64,000 nt of DNA from Chloroflexota bacterium (lineage in GTDB: Bacteria > Chloroflexota > Anaerolineae > Aggregatilineales > Phototrophicaceae): assembly GCA_028875245.1 (NCBI GenBank), contig JAPPEU010000057.1, positions 37,489-101,488 on the forward strand, written 5' to 3'. Shown piece after piece: positions 7,772 to 16,045 of the stretch. Both the position numbers and the translations under genes were made by a program. The notes under the pieces were generated by a model. That model saw only the letters and a list, made by a program, of their open reading frames with translations, was not told the DNA's origin and did not search any database. Each line of letters starts with the position of its first letter. The stretch's first letter is position 1.

Positions 7772-8592
7772 TTCACCACAGAGGCACAGAGAAAATACTA
7801 GAGGCTACGAAATGGCTACGAATGAGCCGATTCGCGGATTGGATTTGTCAGGTGAAGATTTGCGGGGTTGGGACTTGTCGGATATGGATTTGTCTGGTGC
7901 GAATATGTCTGACACGGATCTTAGAGATGTGGACTTAACATATACCAATCTGTCAGAAGCAAATTTGTCTGGCGCGAACTTGTCGAGAGCAATAGCCTAT
8001 AACGCAATATTGAATGGAGCGATATTGCATGGAGTGGATTTATCAGGGGCGACTTTTGCTGGGGCGACCTTGAAATTCGTGGACTTTACTGGCGCGAAAT
8101 TGTCCTGCACAAGATTCCGTGACGCAATCATGCACGGCGCAGATTTGTCTGGAGTGAGCTTTTCCGGTACGCGATTGTTTGGCGCGAAATTGCATGGCGC
8201 CGACTTGACCAGCGCGGATATGTCTGAAGAGGACCTGACCGGTGTGGATATGTTCAAGGCGAATTTAGCTGAAGCAGATTTGTACGATTCGGACCTGTAT
8301 GGAGTGAACTTGACGCAGGCTAATTTGCACAAAGCGATCATGTCTGGTGCAAAATTTACAAATGCAAACCTGACTGGTTCAGTTTTGCGCTACGCAATCC
8401 TGTCATTCGCAGATTTGACAAGCGCGGAATTAACCTGTGCTGACATGACCGGCGCAAATTTATATTGTGCTGAATTCAGCAGTGGGACCACCCTCCCCGA
8501 CGGCAGCAAGTGGACACCTGAAACAGACATGACCCAATTCACCGATCCTTCAGATTAACCAATCTCTGCGCCCTCTGTGCCTCTGTGGTGAA
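7772..8592. mobile_element. Pentapeptide-gene cassette bounded by 20-bp perfect inverted repeats
   Basis: TTCACCACAGAGGCACAGAG at 7772-7791 is repeated exactly in inverted orientation at 8573-8592. Between them is one AT-richer gene, the pentapeptide protein. The pair splits two DUF917 genes that are otherwise neighbours. The same CACAGAG-type motif occurs inside the elements at 6297 and 20940. I see no target duplication and no transposase, so mobility is inferred only. Confidence 0.5.
7812..8558 (+). CDS. Pentapeptide-repeat protein
   Basis: The 248-residue protein consists almost entirely of A(D/N)LXX repeats ('DLSGANMSDTDL', 'NLSEANLSGANLS' and so on) from about residue 9 to 230, predicting a right-handed quadrilateral beta helix. 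There is no signal peptide or other domain, so it is likely cytoplasmic. Start ATG 7812 was chosen; the longer ORF translates repeat DNA. Codon use and base composition are clearly AT-richer than in the DUF917 neighbours, and the gene sits between inverted repeats, suggesting acquisition. Some pentapeptide proteins mimic DNA and protect gyrase, but nothing here points to a specific target. Confidence 0.85.
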   Translation: MATNEPIRGLDLSGEDLRGWDLSDMDLSGANMSDTDLRDVDLTYTNLSEANLSGANLSRAIAYNAILNGAILHGVDLSGATFAGATLKFVDFTGAKLSCTRFRDAIMHGADLSGVSFSGTRLFGAKLHGADLTSADMSEEDLTGVDMFKANLAEADLYDSDLYGVNLTQANLHKAIMSGAKFTNANLTGSVLRYAILSFADLTSAELTCADMTGANLYCAEFSSGTTLPDGSKWTPETDMTQFTDPSD

Positions 8593-8596
8593 GCCC

Positions 8597-9742
8597 ATGA
8601 ACCAAGTCACCCTCGACAACACCCTCCCCATCGCCATCGGCGCCGGGATCCTCGGCACGGGCGGCGGCGGCAGCACCTATCTCAACCGCCTCCGACTGAA
8701 CAACGAACTGAAGCAACGGGGCGGACCGGTCGCCATCATCCAGGCGGACGATGTGCCTGACGACGCGCTGGTCTGCGCCGTTGGCGGCATGGGCGCGCCG
8801 ACCGTCAGCAACGAAAAGCTGCAAGAAGGGCAGGAGATCAAGCGAGCCATCCGCGCCCTGGAGGAGCACCTGCGGCGGAAAATCTACGCCATCGTCATCG
8901 GCGAGATCGGCGGCGGCAACGCTCTCGGTCCCATGATCACAGCGCTGCAGTGCGATTTGCCGGTCGTGGATGGCGATGGCATGGGGCGCGCCTTTCCCGA
9001 GCTGGATATGGATACCTTCATGATCTATGGCGTGGCGCCGGCGCCTTTTGCCCTGGCCGATTCGCACGGCAATGTCGCTATTTTCCAGCGCATTGACTCG
9101 GCGAGGCAGGCGGAAGCCTTCGCGCGCAGCTTGACCATCGAGATGGGCGGCTCGGCGGCGCTCGTCATGCCGGTGATGACCGGCGTCGAATTGAAAGCGA
9201 CGCTCATCCGCGACACGCTCAGCCTGGCCAAGCGCATCGGCGACGCCGTCTTAAAATGTCGGGCGCGCAGCATGGAGCCGGCTGAAACCGTGGCGGCGCT
9301 CTGCAATGGAAAAGTCCTCTTCAGCGGCAAGATCATCGATGTCGAGCGGCGGACGGTGCAGGGTTTTGCCCGCGGCAAGCTCATCATCAGCGCGTTTACC
9401 TCGCAGCATCCCCCCAATGCATTGGGGATTCCGCCCTCCGTGAGGCGGGGGGACCGAGGGGGGAACTCGAGGGGGGTTCTCGAAATCGAGTTTCAAAACG
9501 AGAATCTGATAGCGCGGCGCAACGGGGCGATCGTCTGCGCGGTCCCCGACTTGATCACGCTGGTTACGCTCGATGAGGGCGAGCCGATCGGCACGGAGTC
9601 GCTGCGTTATGGCTTGCGCGTGGCGGTGCTGGCGCTGCCGGCGCCGAAAGAGCTGAAGACGCCGGCAGCGCTGGCGGTCGTCGGTCCGCGCGCCTTTGGC
9701 TATGATGTGGATTATGCGCCGCTGCCGGGGGATTTGTTGTAG
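8597..9742 (+). CDS. DUF917 family protein, copy 3, with an in-frame repeat insertion
   Basis: The roughly 381-residue protein shares 'GTGGGGSTYLN', 'VDGDGMGRAFPE' and 'FQNEN' with the other two copies but is more diverged. It has about 20 extra residues ('PPNALGIPPSVRRGDRGG') encoded by a C-rich/G-rich palindromic repeat at about 9408-9467. The ATG at 8597 is preferred because the upstream GTG (8585) lies inside the inverted repeat of the cassette. The extra loop precedes the conserved 'FQNE' strand, so the fold may survive. The stop codon lies in GTAGGGCGCC, resembling a REP edge. Confidence 0.75.
   Translation: MNQVTLDNTLPIAIGAGILGTGGGGSTYLNRLRLNNELKQRGGPVAIIQADDVPDDALVCAVGGMGAPTVSNEKLQEGQEIKRAIRALEEHLRRKIYAIVIGEIGGGNALGPMITALQCDLPVVDGDGMGRAFPELDMDTFMIYGVAPAPFALADSHGNVAIFQRIDSARQAEAFARSLTIEMGGSAALVMPVMTGVELKATLIRDTLSLAKRIGDAVLKCRARSMEPAETVAALCNGKVLFSGKIIDVERRTVQGFARGKLIISAFTSQHPPNALGIPPSVRRGDRGGNSRGVLEIEFQNENLIARRNGAIVCAVPDLITLVTLDEGEPIGTESLRYGLRVAVLALPAPKELKTPAALAVVGPRAFGYDVDYAPLPGDLL
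9408..9467. repeat. Palindromic repeat inserted in frame within DUF917 copy 3
   Basis: The segment contains the perfect palindrome CCCCAATGCATTGGGG followed by CCGCCCTCCGTGAGGCGGGG and a run of G-rich sequence. Copies 1 and 2 lack it, with 23 residues rather than 43 between 'GF' and 'FQNE'. About 60 bp were added with no frameshift or stop. Exact borders are uncertain by several bases. Confidence 0.65.
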
Positions 9743-9764
9743 GGCGCCTGCTGTTGCGGTTTGC

Positions 9765-9793
9765 TTGACAGCCGGTCTATACCCATATACGAT
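9765..9793 (+). promoter_or_regulatory. Sigma-70-type promoter for the toxin-antitoxin pair
   Basis: TTGACA (9765-9770) is followed after 17 bp by TACGAT (9788-9793). Transcription would start near 9800, which argues for an ATG start (9818 or 9833) over the TTG at 9809 for the next gene. Confidence 0.6.
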
Positions 9794-9817
9794 TGTGGCG
9801 AGTGACCATTGTTCGAA

Positions 9818-10453
9818 ATGAGACTGAAAGCTATGTCTGAGCAGCTCTCTACGTGGCAACTTGCGCGTGAGTTATTGGATACCATTGCCGTAAAGCGGCA
9901 GGAGTATTTGACGCGCCTGGCAGAATTCATGGCAACACAGCAAAGCATGGACGCGTCAGCAACCAGACAGCAGCTTGCGCACAAATTGCCCAACGTCGCC
10001 GATGTTTCGCGGGATAGGGAATTGGCGTCCGCGCTAAGCAAAGTTATTGGCGAAAGTGTGATACAAGCACTGACATATGCCCTTCTGTCGGAGTTGAACA
10101 GTGCGCTGGCACAGACAGATTTGACACAACTTCCTGCGGAGCGCTTGGAAGAGATCGCCCTGGATGTGGATAGACCCGGCGGCATTTCGGCGTCCTTCTA
10201 CCAGTTGCTAAAGGAAGGCGTTCATGGCTGCGCCGGACCCGCGCTTGTGCACGGAAACAAGATCTCGCACGCAGAATCGACTCATGACATCTATAGGCAG
10301 TTGGCAGCGAAACTCGTTCGCGAAATTGAATTGGAAAGCTTCCGAACGATGCCACATGACCAGTTTGTTGACCTGACATTTGGCAGTTTGCCGGATCTGA
10401 CTCTAGACATGGTGCGGGATAGACGTGCCGAGACTGCCCAATCCCTGGAATGA
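9818..10453 (+). CDS. Unknown protein, candidate large antitoxin partner of the VapC-like toxin
   Basis: The 211-residue protein has no domain I recognise. The N-terminal half is helical and charged, and the C-terminal part ends with 'EIELESFRTMPHDQFVDL'. Its stop overlaps the toxin start (ATGA), the coupling typical of toxin-antitoxin pairs. Usual VapB antitoxins are about 70-90 residues, so this partner is more than twice as long. The start could also be ATG 9833; neither has a strong ribosome binding site. It shows no obvious ribbon-helix-helix or AbrB motif by eye. An antitoxin role is inferred only from position. Confidence 0.6.
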   Translation: MRLKAMSEQLSTWQLARELLDTIAVKRQEYLTRLAEFMATQQSMDASATRQQLAHKLPNVADVSRDRELASALSKVIGESVIQALTYALLSELNSALAQTDLTQLPAERLEEIALDVDRPGGISASFYQLLKEGVHGCAGPALVHGNKISHAESTHDIYRQLAAKLVREIELESFRTMPHDQFVDLTFGSLPDLTLDMVRDRRAETAQSLE

Positions 10454-10854
10454 AGTATTTGCTGGACACTGACATCTGTATCTATTGCTTGAATGGCAGG
10501 CGGCCGCTAGTTACGCGTCGGGTGAATGTGATTCCTCGCCACGAAATCGCGGTCAGCACGGTGACAAAAGGCGAGTTGTTCGCCGGCTCCGCGAATAGTA
10601 CGCAACGCCAACGAACCAGAGAGAGGCAGGAAGCGTTCCTGGTACGCTATACAAGCCTGCCCTTCGACGATGCCGCCGCCGATGAATACGGACGAATTGA
10701 CGGTTTGCTAAGGAGACGCGGAATGCGTATCGATCCGCTCGATACGCAAATCGCCGCTATTGCTCTCGTCCACAATCTGACGCTCGTAACGCACAACACT
10801 CGCCACTTCAGGCGGGTGCCGAATCTCACCATTGAAGATTGGACGAACGCCTAA
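10450..10854 (+). CDS. vapC: PIN-domain ribonuclease toxin, VapC type
   Basis: The 134-residue protein begins 'MKYLLDTDICIY' with the first catalytic Asp. It contains 'TKGELFAG' (conserved Glu), 'DPLDTQIAAIA' (Asp pair) and 'LVTHNTRHF', all expected of VapC PIN domains that cleave RNA with Mg2+. The length is normal for the family. It overlaps the upstream gene by 4 bp, so the two are probably translated together. The target RNA cannot be told from sequence. Confidence 0.85.
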   Translation: MKYLLDTDICIYCLNGRRPLVTRRVNVIPRHEIAVSTVTKGELFAGSANSTQRQRTRERQEAFLVRYTSLPFDDAAADEYGRIDGLLRRRGMRIDPLDTQIAAIALVHNLTLVTHNTRHFRRVPNLTIEDWTNA

Positions 10855-10882
10855 ACGCGTTTATTTTCAAAGGATAGCCGCC

Positions 10883-12346
10883 ATGCCCAAACGTCCCCAC
10901 ATCATCATCTTCAACCCCGACCAATGGCGCGGCGATGTCATGGGCCACCTGGGTAATCCGGCCGCTGTCACGCCGTCTCTCGATCAGATCATTGAGAACG
11001 ACGCCGTCTCCTTTCGTTACGCCTTCTGCCAGAATCCCGTCTGCACGCCGAGCCGCTGTTCCTTCATGACCGGCTGGTATCCGCACGTCCGCGGCCACCG
11101 CACCATGTTCCACATGCTGCAACCCGACGAGCCTGTCCTGCTCAAGATCCTCAAAGACAACGGCTACTTCGTCTGGTGGGGCGGCAAAAACGACCTCGTG
11201 CCGCGGCAGAATGGATTCGCCGAATACTGCGATGTCAAATACGAAGCGCCGCGCGAATTGCGGCCGAACCTGCATCGCGCTGACGATTGGCGTGGCGACC
11301 CCGCCGGCGACAACTATTATTCCTTCTACGCTGGCCATCTTGACACCGCTCCCGGCGAAGTCTATTACGATAACGATTGGGCGATGGTCAATGGCGCGGT
11401 CGATCTGATTCGCAACGCGCCGGACGATCAACCGCTCTGCATTTACCTGCCGCTGGGCTATCCGCATCCGCCCTACGGCGTGGAAGATCCCTGGTACAGC
11501 TGCATCGACCGGGCCGCGATTCCCGAACGCATTCCCGCGCCGGATTGGGAGAAGAAGCCCAAGCTCGTCGCTGGCATCTACGAGCGGCAGCGCTTGCAGG
11601 GCTGGAGCGAGGAGCGTTTCACCGAATTGCGCGCGACGTATTATGGCATGTGCGCCCGCGTCGACGCGCAGTTCGGCAAGTTGGTCGCCGCCTTGAAGGA
11701 GCAAGGCATCTACGACGAGAGCGCGATCTTCTTCTTCTCCGACCATGGCGATTTCACTGGCGATTACGGACTGGTGGAGAAGACGCAGAATACCTTCGAA
11801 GACTGCCTGACCCGTGTGCCACTTATTGTCAAGCCGCCGGCGCAAACGCCGATCCAGCCGGGCATCCGCGAGCAAATGGTGGAGTTGATTGACTTCACGG
11901 CGACCGCCTACGAATGGGCGGGCATCAAGCCGGGATACGATCACTTTGGGCGCTCGCTTTCGGGGCTGATCGCTGGCGCGGAGTGTGAAGGCCGGGATGC
12001 CGTCTTCTGCGAGGGCGGCCGGCGCCATGGCGAAGAACAGGCGATGGAGAAAGACAGTCCGTCCTTCTATGATCCGAGCGGGCTCTACTGGCCGCGCGTT
12101 CAACTGCAAGGGAGCGAAGCCGGCGAGCACAGCAAAGCGGCGATGTGCCGGACGCGTGATTTCAAGTATGTCCGCCGGCTGTATGAGAGCGATGAGTTAT
12201 ACGATCTCCGGCGCGACCCCGGCGAGGAACAGAATCGAATCGATGACCCGGCCTACGCGGCGGTTCTGGCCGAGCTGCGCGAGCGGATGTTGACCTGGTA
12301 TCAAGAGACCTGCGATGTCGTGCCTTACAAGACGGATGTGCGCTAG
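10883..12346 (+). CDS. Type I sulfatase
   Basis: The 487-residue alkaline-phosphatase-superfamily sulfatase has 'FNPDQWRGD' (metal-binding Asp) near the N-terminus. Its formylglycine signature is 'CTPSR' with Cys near residue 54, and 'FFSDHGDF' supplies further metal ligands. ATG 10883 was chosen because AAAGGA precedes it. No signal peptide is visible, so it may act in the cytoplasm on imported sulfated compounds. Maturation needs a formylglycine-generating enzyme or anaerobic maturase, neither of which is in this window. Sulfated sugars are likely substrates; the exact one is unknown. Confidence 0.85.
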   Translation: MPKRPHIIIFNPDQWRGDVMGHLGNPAAVTPSLDQIIENDAVSFRYAFCQNPVCTPSRCSFMTGWYPHVRGHRTMFHMLQPDEPVLLKILKDNGYFVWWGGKNDLVPRQNGFAEYCDVKYEAPRELRPNLHRADDWRGDPAGDNYYSFYAGHLDTAPGEVYYDNDWAMVNGAVDLIRNAPDDQPLCIYLPLGYPHPPYGVEDPWYSCIDRAAIPERIPAPDWEKKPKLVAGIYERQRLQGWSEERFTELRATYYGMCARVDAQFGKLVAALKEQGIYDESAIFFFSDHGDFTGDYGLVEKTQNTFEDCLTRVPLIVKPPAQTPIQPGIREQMVELIDFTATAYEWAGIKPGYDHFGRSLSGLIAGAECEGRDAVFCEGGRRHGEEQAMEKDSPSFYDPSGLYWPRVQLQGSEAGEHSKAAMCRTRDFKYVRRLYESDELYDLRRDPGEEQNRIDDPAYAAVLAELRERMLTWYQETCDVVPYKTDVR

Positions 12347-12416
12347 GCGTTTCTCTATGCTCTCAGTAAAACCAAGTTCGTCATGTGAAAACTGACAAGC
12401 AATCTATAGACAAAGT

Positions 12417-12441
12417 GGGCGAGCCACCGTCTCGCCCCTAC
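12417..12441. repeat. REP-like palindrome ending CGCCCCTAC
   Basis: GGGCGAGCCACCGTCTCGCCCCTAC lies in the 185-bp gap between the convergent sulfatase and FG-GAP genes. The rest of the gap holds nothing I can name; the ORF at 12385-12645 runs across this repeat and into the antisense of the next gene and is not credible. Confidence 0.7.
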
Positions 12442-12531
12442 AACCTTTCGATTGTTATGGCAATTTCCGTTTGTTCTGCGATCATTCTCATTACTTTCTT
12501 GGAACTACTTCTGCGCCTCGGTGGTGAAAGC

Positions 12532-14196
12532 CTAGCCACAGCCGGCGGTAACTTTGTACTGAATCCGCAGGCGCTGGTTGGCCGGCAGGCCGCTGAAACG
12601 GCATTCGTCGCCGTTGCTCCAAACGATGCGCAAATCGGCGCTTGAAGCGGCGCCCAAGCCAAAGTGCAATTCGAGTTGATTGTTGCCGCCCAGTCCAGCG
12701 CCGATGCGGACGGCCTGCATCTGCGTGTCACCGTCCGGGGTGCTCAGGTAGACCTGTGTGCCAACGGCGTCGCGATTCACTAGGGAAGCGCCTGCCGGAT
12801 AATAGCGCGAGGGGTTCAAGGATGGGTCGTCGCCGCGCAGGTCCAGGGACAGCCAGCGATTGCCGCCGCTCTGATTCTGATAGAGGCGGTAGCCGCTGTT
12901 CCAATTGCCCGTCACCAGATCGAGATCGCCATCGCGGTCGTAATCGGCATAAGCGACGCCCAAGGTCGGCAACGCTTCGTCGATGCCGCTGCGCGCGCTG
13001 ACATCGTTGAAGCCGGCGCGTCCGTTGTTGTGGAAGAGGGCGTCGGCGCGCGGATTCATAAAAGTGGTCTCCAGCTCGGGGAAGGACTGGAAGTATTCAG
13101 TTGAGGCGACATAGAGGTCTTGCCAGCCGTCATTGTCGAAATCGAAGAAGGCGGCCCCCCAGCCGACGCCGGCGTCGGGCCCCAGATTGATGGCGACGCC
13201 GGCCGAATGAGCGCGGCTGCGGAAGGCGCCGCCGTCGTTCCGCAGCAGATACATCGTGTAGACCATATCGGTGATGTAAAGATCGAGATCGCCATCGTTG
13301 TCATAATCGCCGGCGTCAAAGCCCATGCCGTTGATCAGCAGGTCGGCATTGCTTTCGCTTGACGCATTCGTCCAGCACCAATGCCCGCAGCCGGCGCCGT
13401 CGTTCCGCCAGAGCACATTGCCGATTGCGTTCTGCAGCTTGTCGTTGACGACGTAGATATCCTGGTCGCCATCGCCGTCATAATCGAGAAAGGCGGGCGC
13501 GAAACCGGCGCCCAGCGTGAAGGCGTAGTCGAGCGTCAGCGTGACATCGGTGAAGCTGCCATCGCCGTTGTTGTGATAGAGCCGGTCCCCCTGCGCGCCG
13601 AAATCGACCGGGTCGCATTCGGGGTAGCAGGACCAGTTGGTCAGGTAGAGGTCAAGCCGGCCGTCGTTGTCATAATCGCCCCAGGCGGCCGATGTTCCCT
13701 TGCCGATATCGCCGACGCCGGCCAGGGTGGTGACATCGCTGAAGCCCGCGCCGCCGTCGTTGTGGAACAGGCGGTTCGCGCCGTCGTTGACGATGTAGAG
13801 ATCGAGCCAGCCGTCGTTGTCGTAGTCGGCCCAGGTGGCGCCGCCGCTCGGCACATCCGGCAGGCTGAGCGGCCCCGAGTGCGGCGAGACCGCAAAGGTC
13901 CCATCGCCTTCATTTCGGTAGAGCAAGTTGGGGGCCAGATTGCCAGTTACGAAGAGATCAAGCCAGCCATCGCGATCATAATCGCCCCAGGCCTGCCCGA
14001 TGGCGAGGTAGCCCTGCATCGCCTCCTCGTCGTCCCAAATGGCGCGGTGGGTCGCGCTGATGCCGGCTTCGGCGCTGACATCACGGAAGATGGGCTGGTC
14101 GGCCTGGGCGACTGCGACCGTGACAGACGGCAAAGTGATAACCAACCCAATTATCGCAAAGAGCATCAGTCCCAAGCACCGCGCCCAAGAAATCAT
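12532..14196 (-). CDS. Secreted FG-GAP/VCBS repeat protein with C-terminal ASPIC/UnbV domain (CRTAC1-like)
   Basis: From ATG 14196 the protein has 554 residues: a signal peptide ('GLMLFAIIGLVITL', cleavage near 'AVAQA'), then at least seven calcium-type DxDxDG repeats such as 'DYDRDGWLDLF'. It ends with an ASPIC/UnbV region ('NRWLSLDLRG', 'RIGAGLGGNNQLELHFGLG', 'DLRIVWSNG'). These features predict an extracellular seven-bladed beta-propeller that binds Ca2+. A TTG start further upstream (near 14243, after GGAGG, or 14265) would extend it through a REP sequence, so the start is uncertain. The role is unknown; adhesion or polysaccharide binding fits the family. Confidence 0.8.
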   Translation of the reverse strand: MISWARCLGLMLFAIIGLVITLPSVTVAVAQADQPIFRDVSAEAGISATHRAIWDDEEAMQGYLAIGQAWGDYDRDGWLDLFVTGNLAPNLLYRNEGDGTFAVSPHSGPLSLPDVPSGGATWADYDNDGWLDLYIVNDGANRLFHNDGGAGFSDVTTLAGVGDIGKGTSAAWGDYDNDGRLDLYLTNWSCYPECDPVDFGAQGDRLYHNNGDGSFTDVTLTLDYAFTLGAGFAPAFLDYDGDGDQDIYVVNDKLQNAIGNVLWRNDGAGCGHWCWTNASSESNADLLINGMGFDAGDYDNDGDLDLYITDMVYTMYLLRNDGGAFRSRAHSAGVAINLGPDAGVGWGAAFFDFDNDGWQDLYVASTEYFQSFPELETTFMNPRADALFHNNGRAGFNDVSARSGIDEALPTLGVAYADYDRDGDLDLVTGNWNSGYRLYQNQSGGNRWLSLDLRGDDPSLNPSRYYPAGASLVNRDAVGTQVYLSTPDGDTQMQAVRIGAGLGGNNQLELHFGLGAASSADLRIVWSNGDECRFSGLPANQRLRIQYKVTAGCG

Positions 14197-14198
14197 CT

Positions 14199-14328
14199 GC
14201 AGGGGCGACTTGCTGAGCCGCCCGCGATGAGGCCTTTTCAACTGTCCTCCCTGATCAAGAGTCAAGGTCCTTTCCTGAGCATTGTTGTTCTGTTTCGCCG
14301 ATAGGACGAGTCACCGCCTCGCCCCTAC
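14199..14328. repeat. Two REP-like palindromes upstream of the FG-GAP gene
   Basis: The elements 14199-14223 (GCAGGGGCGACTTGCTGAGCCGCCC, imperfect stem) and 14304-14328 (GGACGAGTCACCGCCTCGCCCCTAC) lie in opposite orientation in the gap between the two leftward genes. The first overlaps any N-terminally extended reading of the FG-GAP gene. Confidence 0.65.
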
Positions 14329-14340
14329 AAGTCGCGTCTG

Positions 14341-15948
14341 TCATCTTGCCGTCGTCCGCGCATAGGGCGGCCAATCCAGCGGCACGCCCAGATCATCTTT
14401 CAGCAGGCACTGGAAATCGCGCAGGTGGCTCTTGCTGTTGCGGACCTGGCGCGGGCTCAGGGCCTTGTCCAGGCAATAGGCGGCCAAGGCGCCGGCCGAT
14501 TCGCCGATATTCCACTCCACCGGATGCAGGCGATAGCAGCCGTTGGTGATATGGGTGACGCCGAGGTTCTTGCAGGCGGGCAGCAGGTTCTCGACGCGCT
14601 GGGGGATCAGCGAACCGAGCGGGATCTGAAATGGATAGCAACTGATGTCGATGTAATTGCGCAAGCCGGTGCTGGGATGCAGGTCGATGCGATAACTGCC
14701 GATGCCAACGCTGTCATCGAATTGCTCGGCCGAGTCGAAGCCTTCGCGCTGCTCTACGCCGACGTGTTCCTCAAGCACGGTAAACTCGGCCAGGATGCGG
14801 CGCGCTTCCCGGACATAGACGTATTTCGCCATGCCATCGCTCGTGCCGACGACATCGGGGCGCAGCCGCAAGCCAGGATAGCCACAGCCGCCGTCTGAGC
14901 GCGGCGCCTCGGTTTGCATCCAATAAAGGAAGGCGAAGCTCAGCTGCTTGCATTCGCGCAGGGCCGCCTGCTTGACGTCTTCTGAAACGCCGAGCAGGGG
15001 CTTCAGCCAATAATCGATCATCGGCCAATTGACCAAGGTGATATCGCTGGGGAAGGCGCCCTCAGGATAATGGCCCTTATAGAGGATGCGGCGGAAATGC
15101 CAGAGGTCGCCCGGCCCGCCGGTGTAGCGATGGCGGAAATCGGCGTGGAAGATCTGGCGATGGACCGGCTCCAGCGTTTGCGGGCTGGAATAAACCCAGC
15201 TCAATTGCTTGTCGGGCCAGAAATCGGCTTTGTACTCGCGCCAGAAGTCATAATCTTCCGGTTTGTCGATTCTGTGGTCTTCGCCTTCAAGATGGTCAAC
15301 CGCGAAGCACCAGGAGATCGACTGCTGATCGAGCGGCAGCGGATCGCCTTCGACGGCGTGCAGCTCGCCGGTCTGCGCCTGGCTCTCGGCGCCGATGATG
15401 GATTCGACATCCGCCAGCTCCAGCAGGTCGCCCAGCTCGGTGGCGTCGAGAATGTAGGGCGCGGATATCACAACCTGGTCGCCGCTGCGCGTATCTTCCA
15501 GGGTGATGGCCAGGACGCGGTCGCCATCCGTCTCAGCCGCGACGGGAACATGATAGAGCAGGACATCAAGCTGCCTGCTGGAGCGGTAGCGCGCGAGCAT
15601 CGCTTCAATGACGGCCAGGCTGATGCGCGGCTCGTGGCAGAGGCGGCTGACGTTGCCCTGGCCCGGGTTCCAATTCATAGTGTTGCGCGCTTTTTCCGTC
15701 AGCGGATAGTTGCGGCGGTAATAATCGCGCACACCATCGGAAAAGCGCATATAAGTCGCGGTCGCGCCGCATTGATCGACCCAGGGATTCTCGTCAGGAG
15801 GGACGGCCTGGGCGGTCAGCTGGCCGCCGATCCAGTCGGTTTCCTCGCTCATAATGACGGACTTGCCCATGCGCAAAGCGGCGAGCGCCGCCCCAATCGC
15901 GCCCGTGCCGCCGCCGACGATGAGAATGTCGCAGGTTCGTTCTTTCAT
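14341..15948 (-). CDS. FAD-dependent oxidoreductase (FAD_oxidored family), type A
   Basis: The 535-residue protein begins 'DILIVGGGTGAIGAALAALRMGKSV', a Rossmann GxGxxG FAD motif, then 'WIGGQLTAQAVPPDE', a pattern seen in the FAD_oxidored family (Pfam PF12831). 'ILDATELGDLLELA' is another typical segment. No signal peptide is visible, so it is probably cytoplasmic. GTGAG lies upstream of the ATG, and the gene is divergent from the 16046 gene. The substrate is unknown; neighbouring PhyH and sulfatase genes suggest catabolism of an organic or carbohydrate compound. Confidence 0.8.
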   Translation of the reverse strand: MKERTCDILIVGGGTGAIGAALAALRMGKSVIMSEETDWIGGQLTAQAVPPDENPWVDQCGATATYMRFSDGVRDYYRRNYPLTEKARNTMNWNPGQGNVSRLCHEPRISLAVIEAMLARYRSSRQLDVLLYHVPVAAETDGDRVLAITLEDTRSGDQVVISAPYILDATELGDLLELADVESIIGAESQAQTGELHAVEGDPLPLDQQSISWCFAVDHLEGEDHRIDKPEDYDFWREYKADFWPDKQLSWVYSSPQTLEPVHRQIFHADFRHRYTGGPGDLWHFRRILYKGHYPEGAFPSDITLVNWPMIDYWLKPLLGVSEDVKQAALRECKQLSFAFLYWMQTEAPRSDGGCGYPGLRLRPDVVGTSDGMAKYVYVREARRILAEFTVLEEHVGVEQREGFDSAEQFDDSVGIGSYRIDLHPSTGLRNYIDISCYPFQIPLGSLIPQRVENLLPACKNLGVTHITNGCYRLHPVEWNIGESAGALAAYCLDKALSPRQVRNSKSHLRDFQCLLKDDLGVPLDWPPYARTTAR

Positions 15949-15975
15949 GTGCTGTTTCTCACTTGCGGTCTACAT

Positions 15976-16005
15976 TTGACAGGTCAAGCCAGAGTCTAAT
16001 ATAAT
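15976..16005 (+). promoter_or_regulatory. Strong sigma-70-type promoter
   Basis: TTGACA (15976-15981) and TATAAT (16000-16005) are both perfect consensus, with an 18-bp spacer. They lie about 40 bp upstream of the ATG at 16046, supporting that small gene as real. The promoter sits in the divergent gap with the FAD oxidoreductase. Confidence 0.75.
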
Positions 16006-16045
16006 CAGCGGACGAAAGGCAAGTTTTCCGCCGGAGGCTTGGCGC

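Noticed and set aside
12385-12645. 86-residue ORF with a hydrophobic stretch
   Set aside because: It starts in non-coding DNA, runs through a REP palindrome ('VGEPPSRPYN') and ends antisense to the FG-GAP gene; its membrane-like segment is probably accidental.
13381-14304. 307-residue ORF antisense to the FG-GAP gene
   Set aside because: The long antisense frame comes from repeated DxDxDG codons on the other strand; the sense protein has clear domains and a signal peptide.
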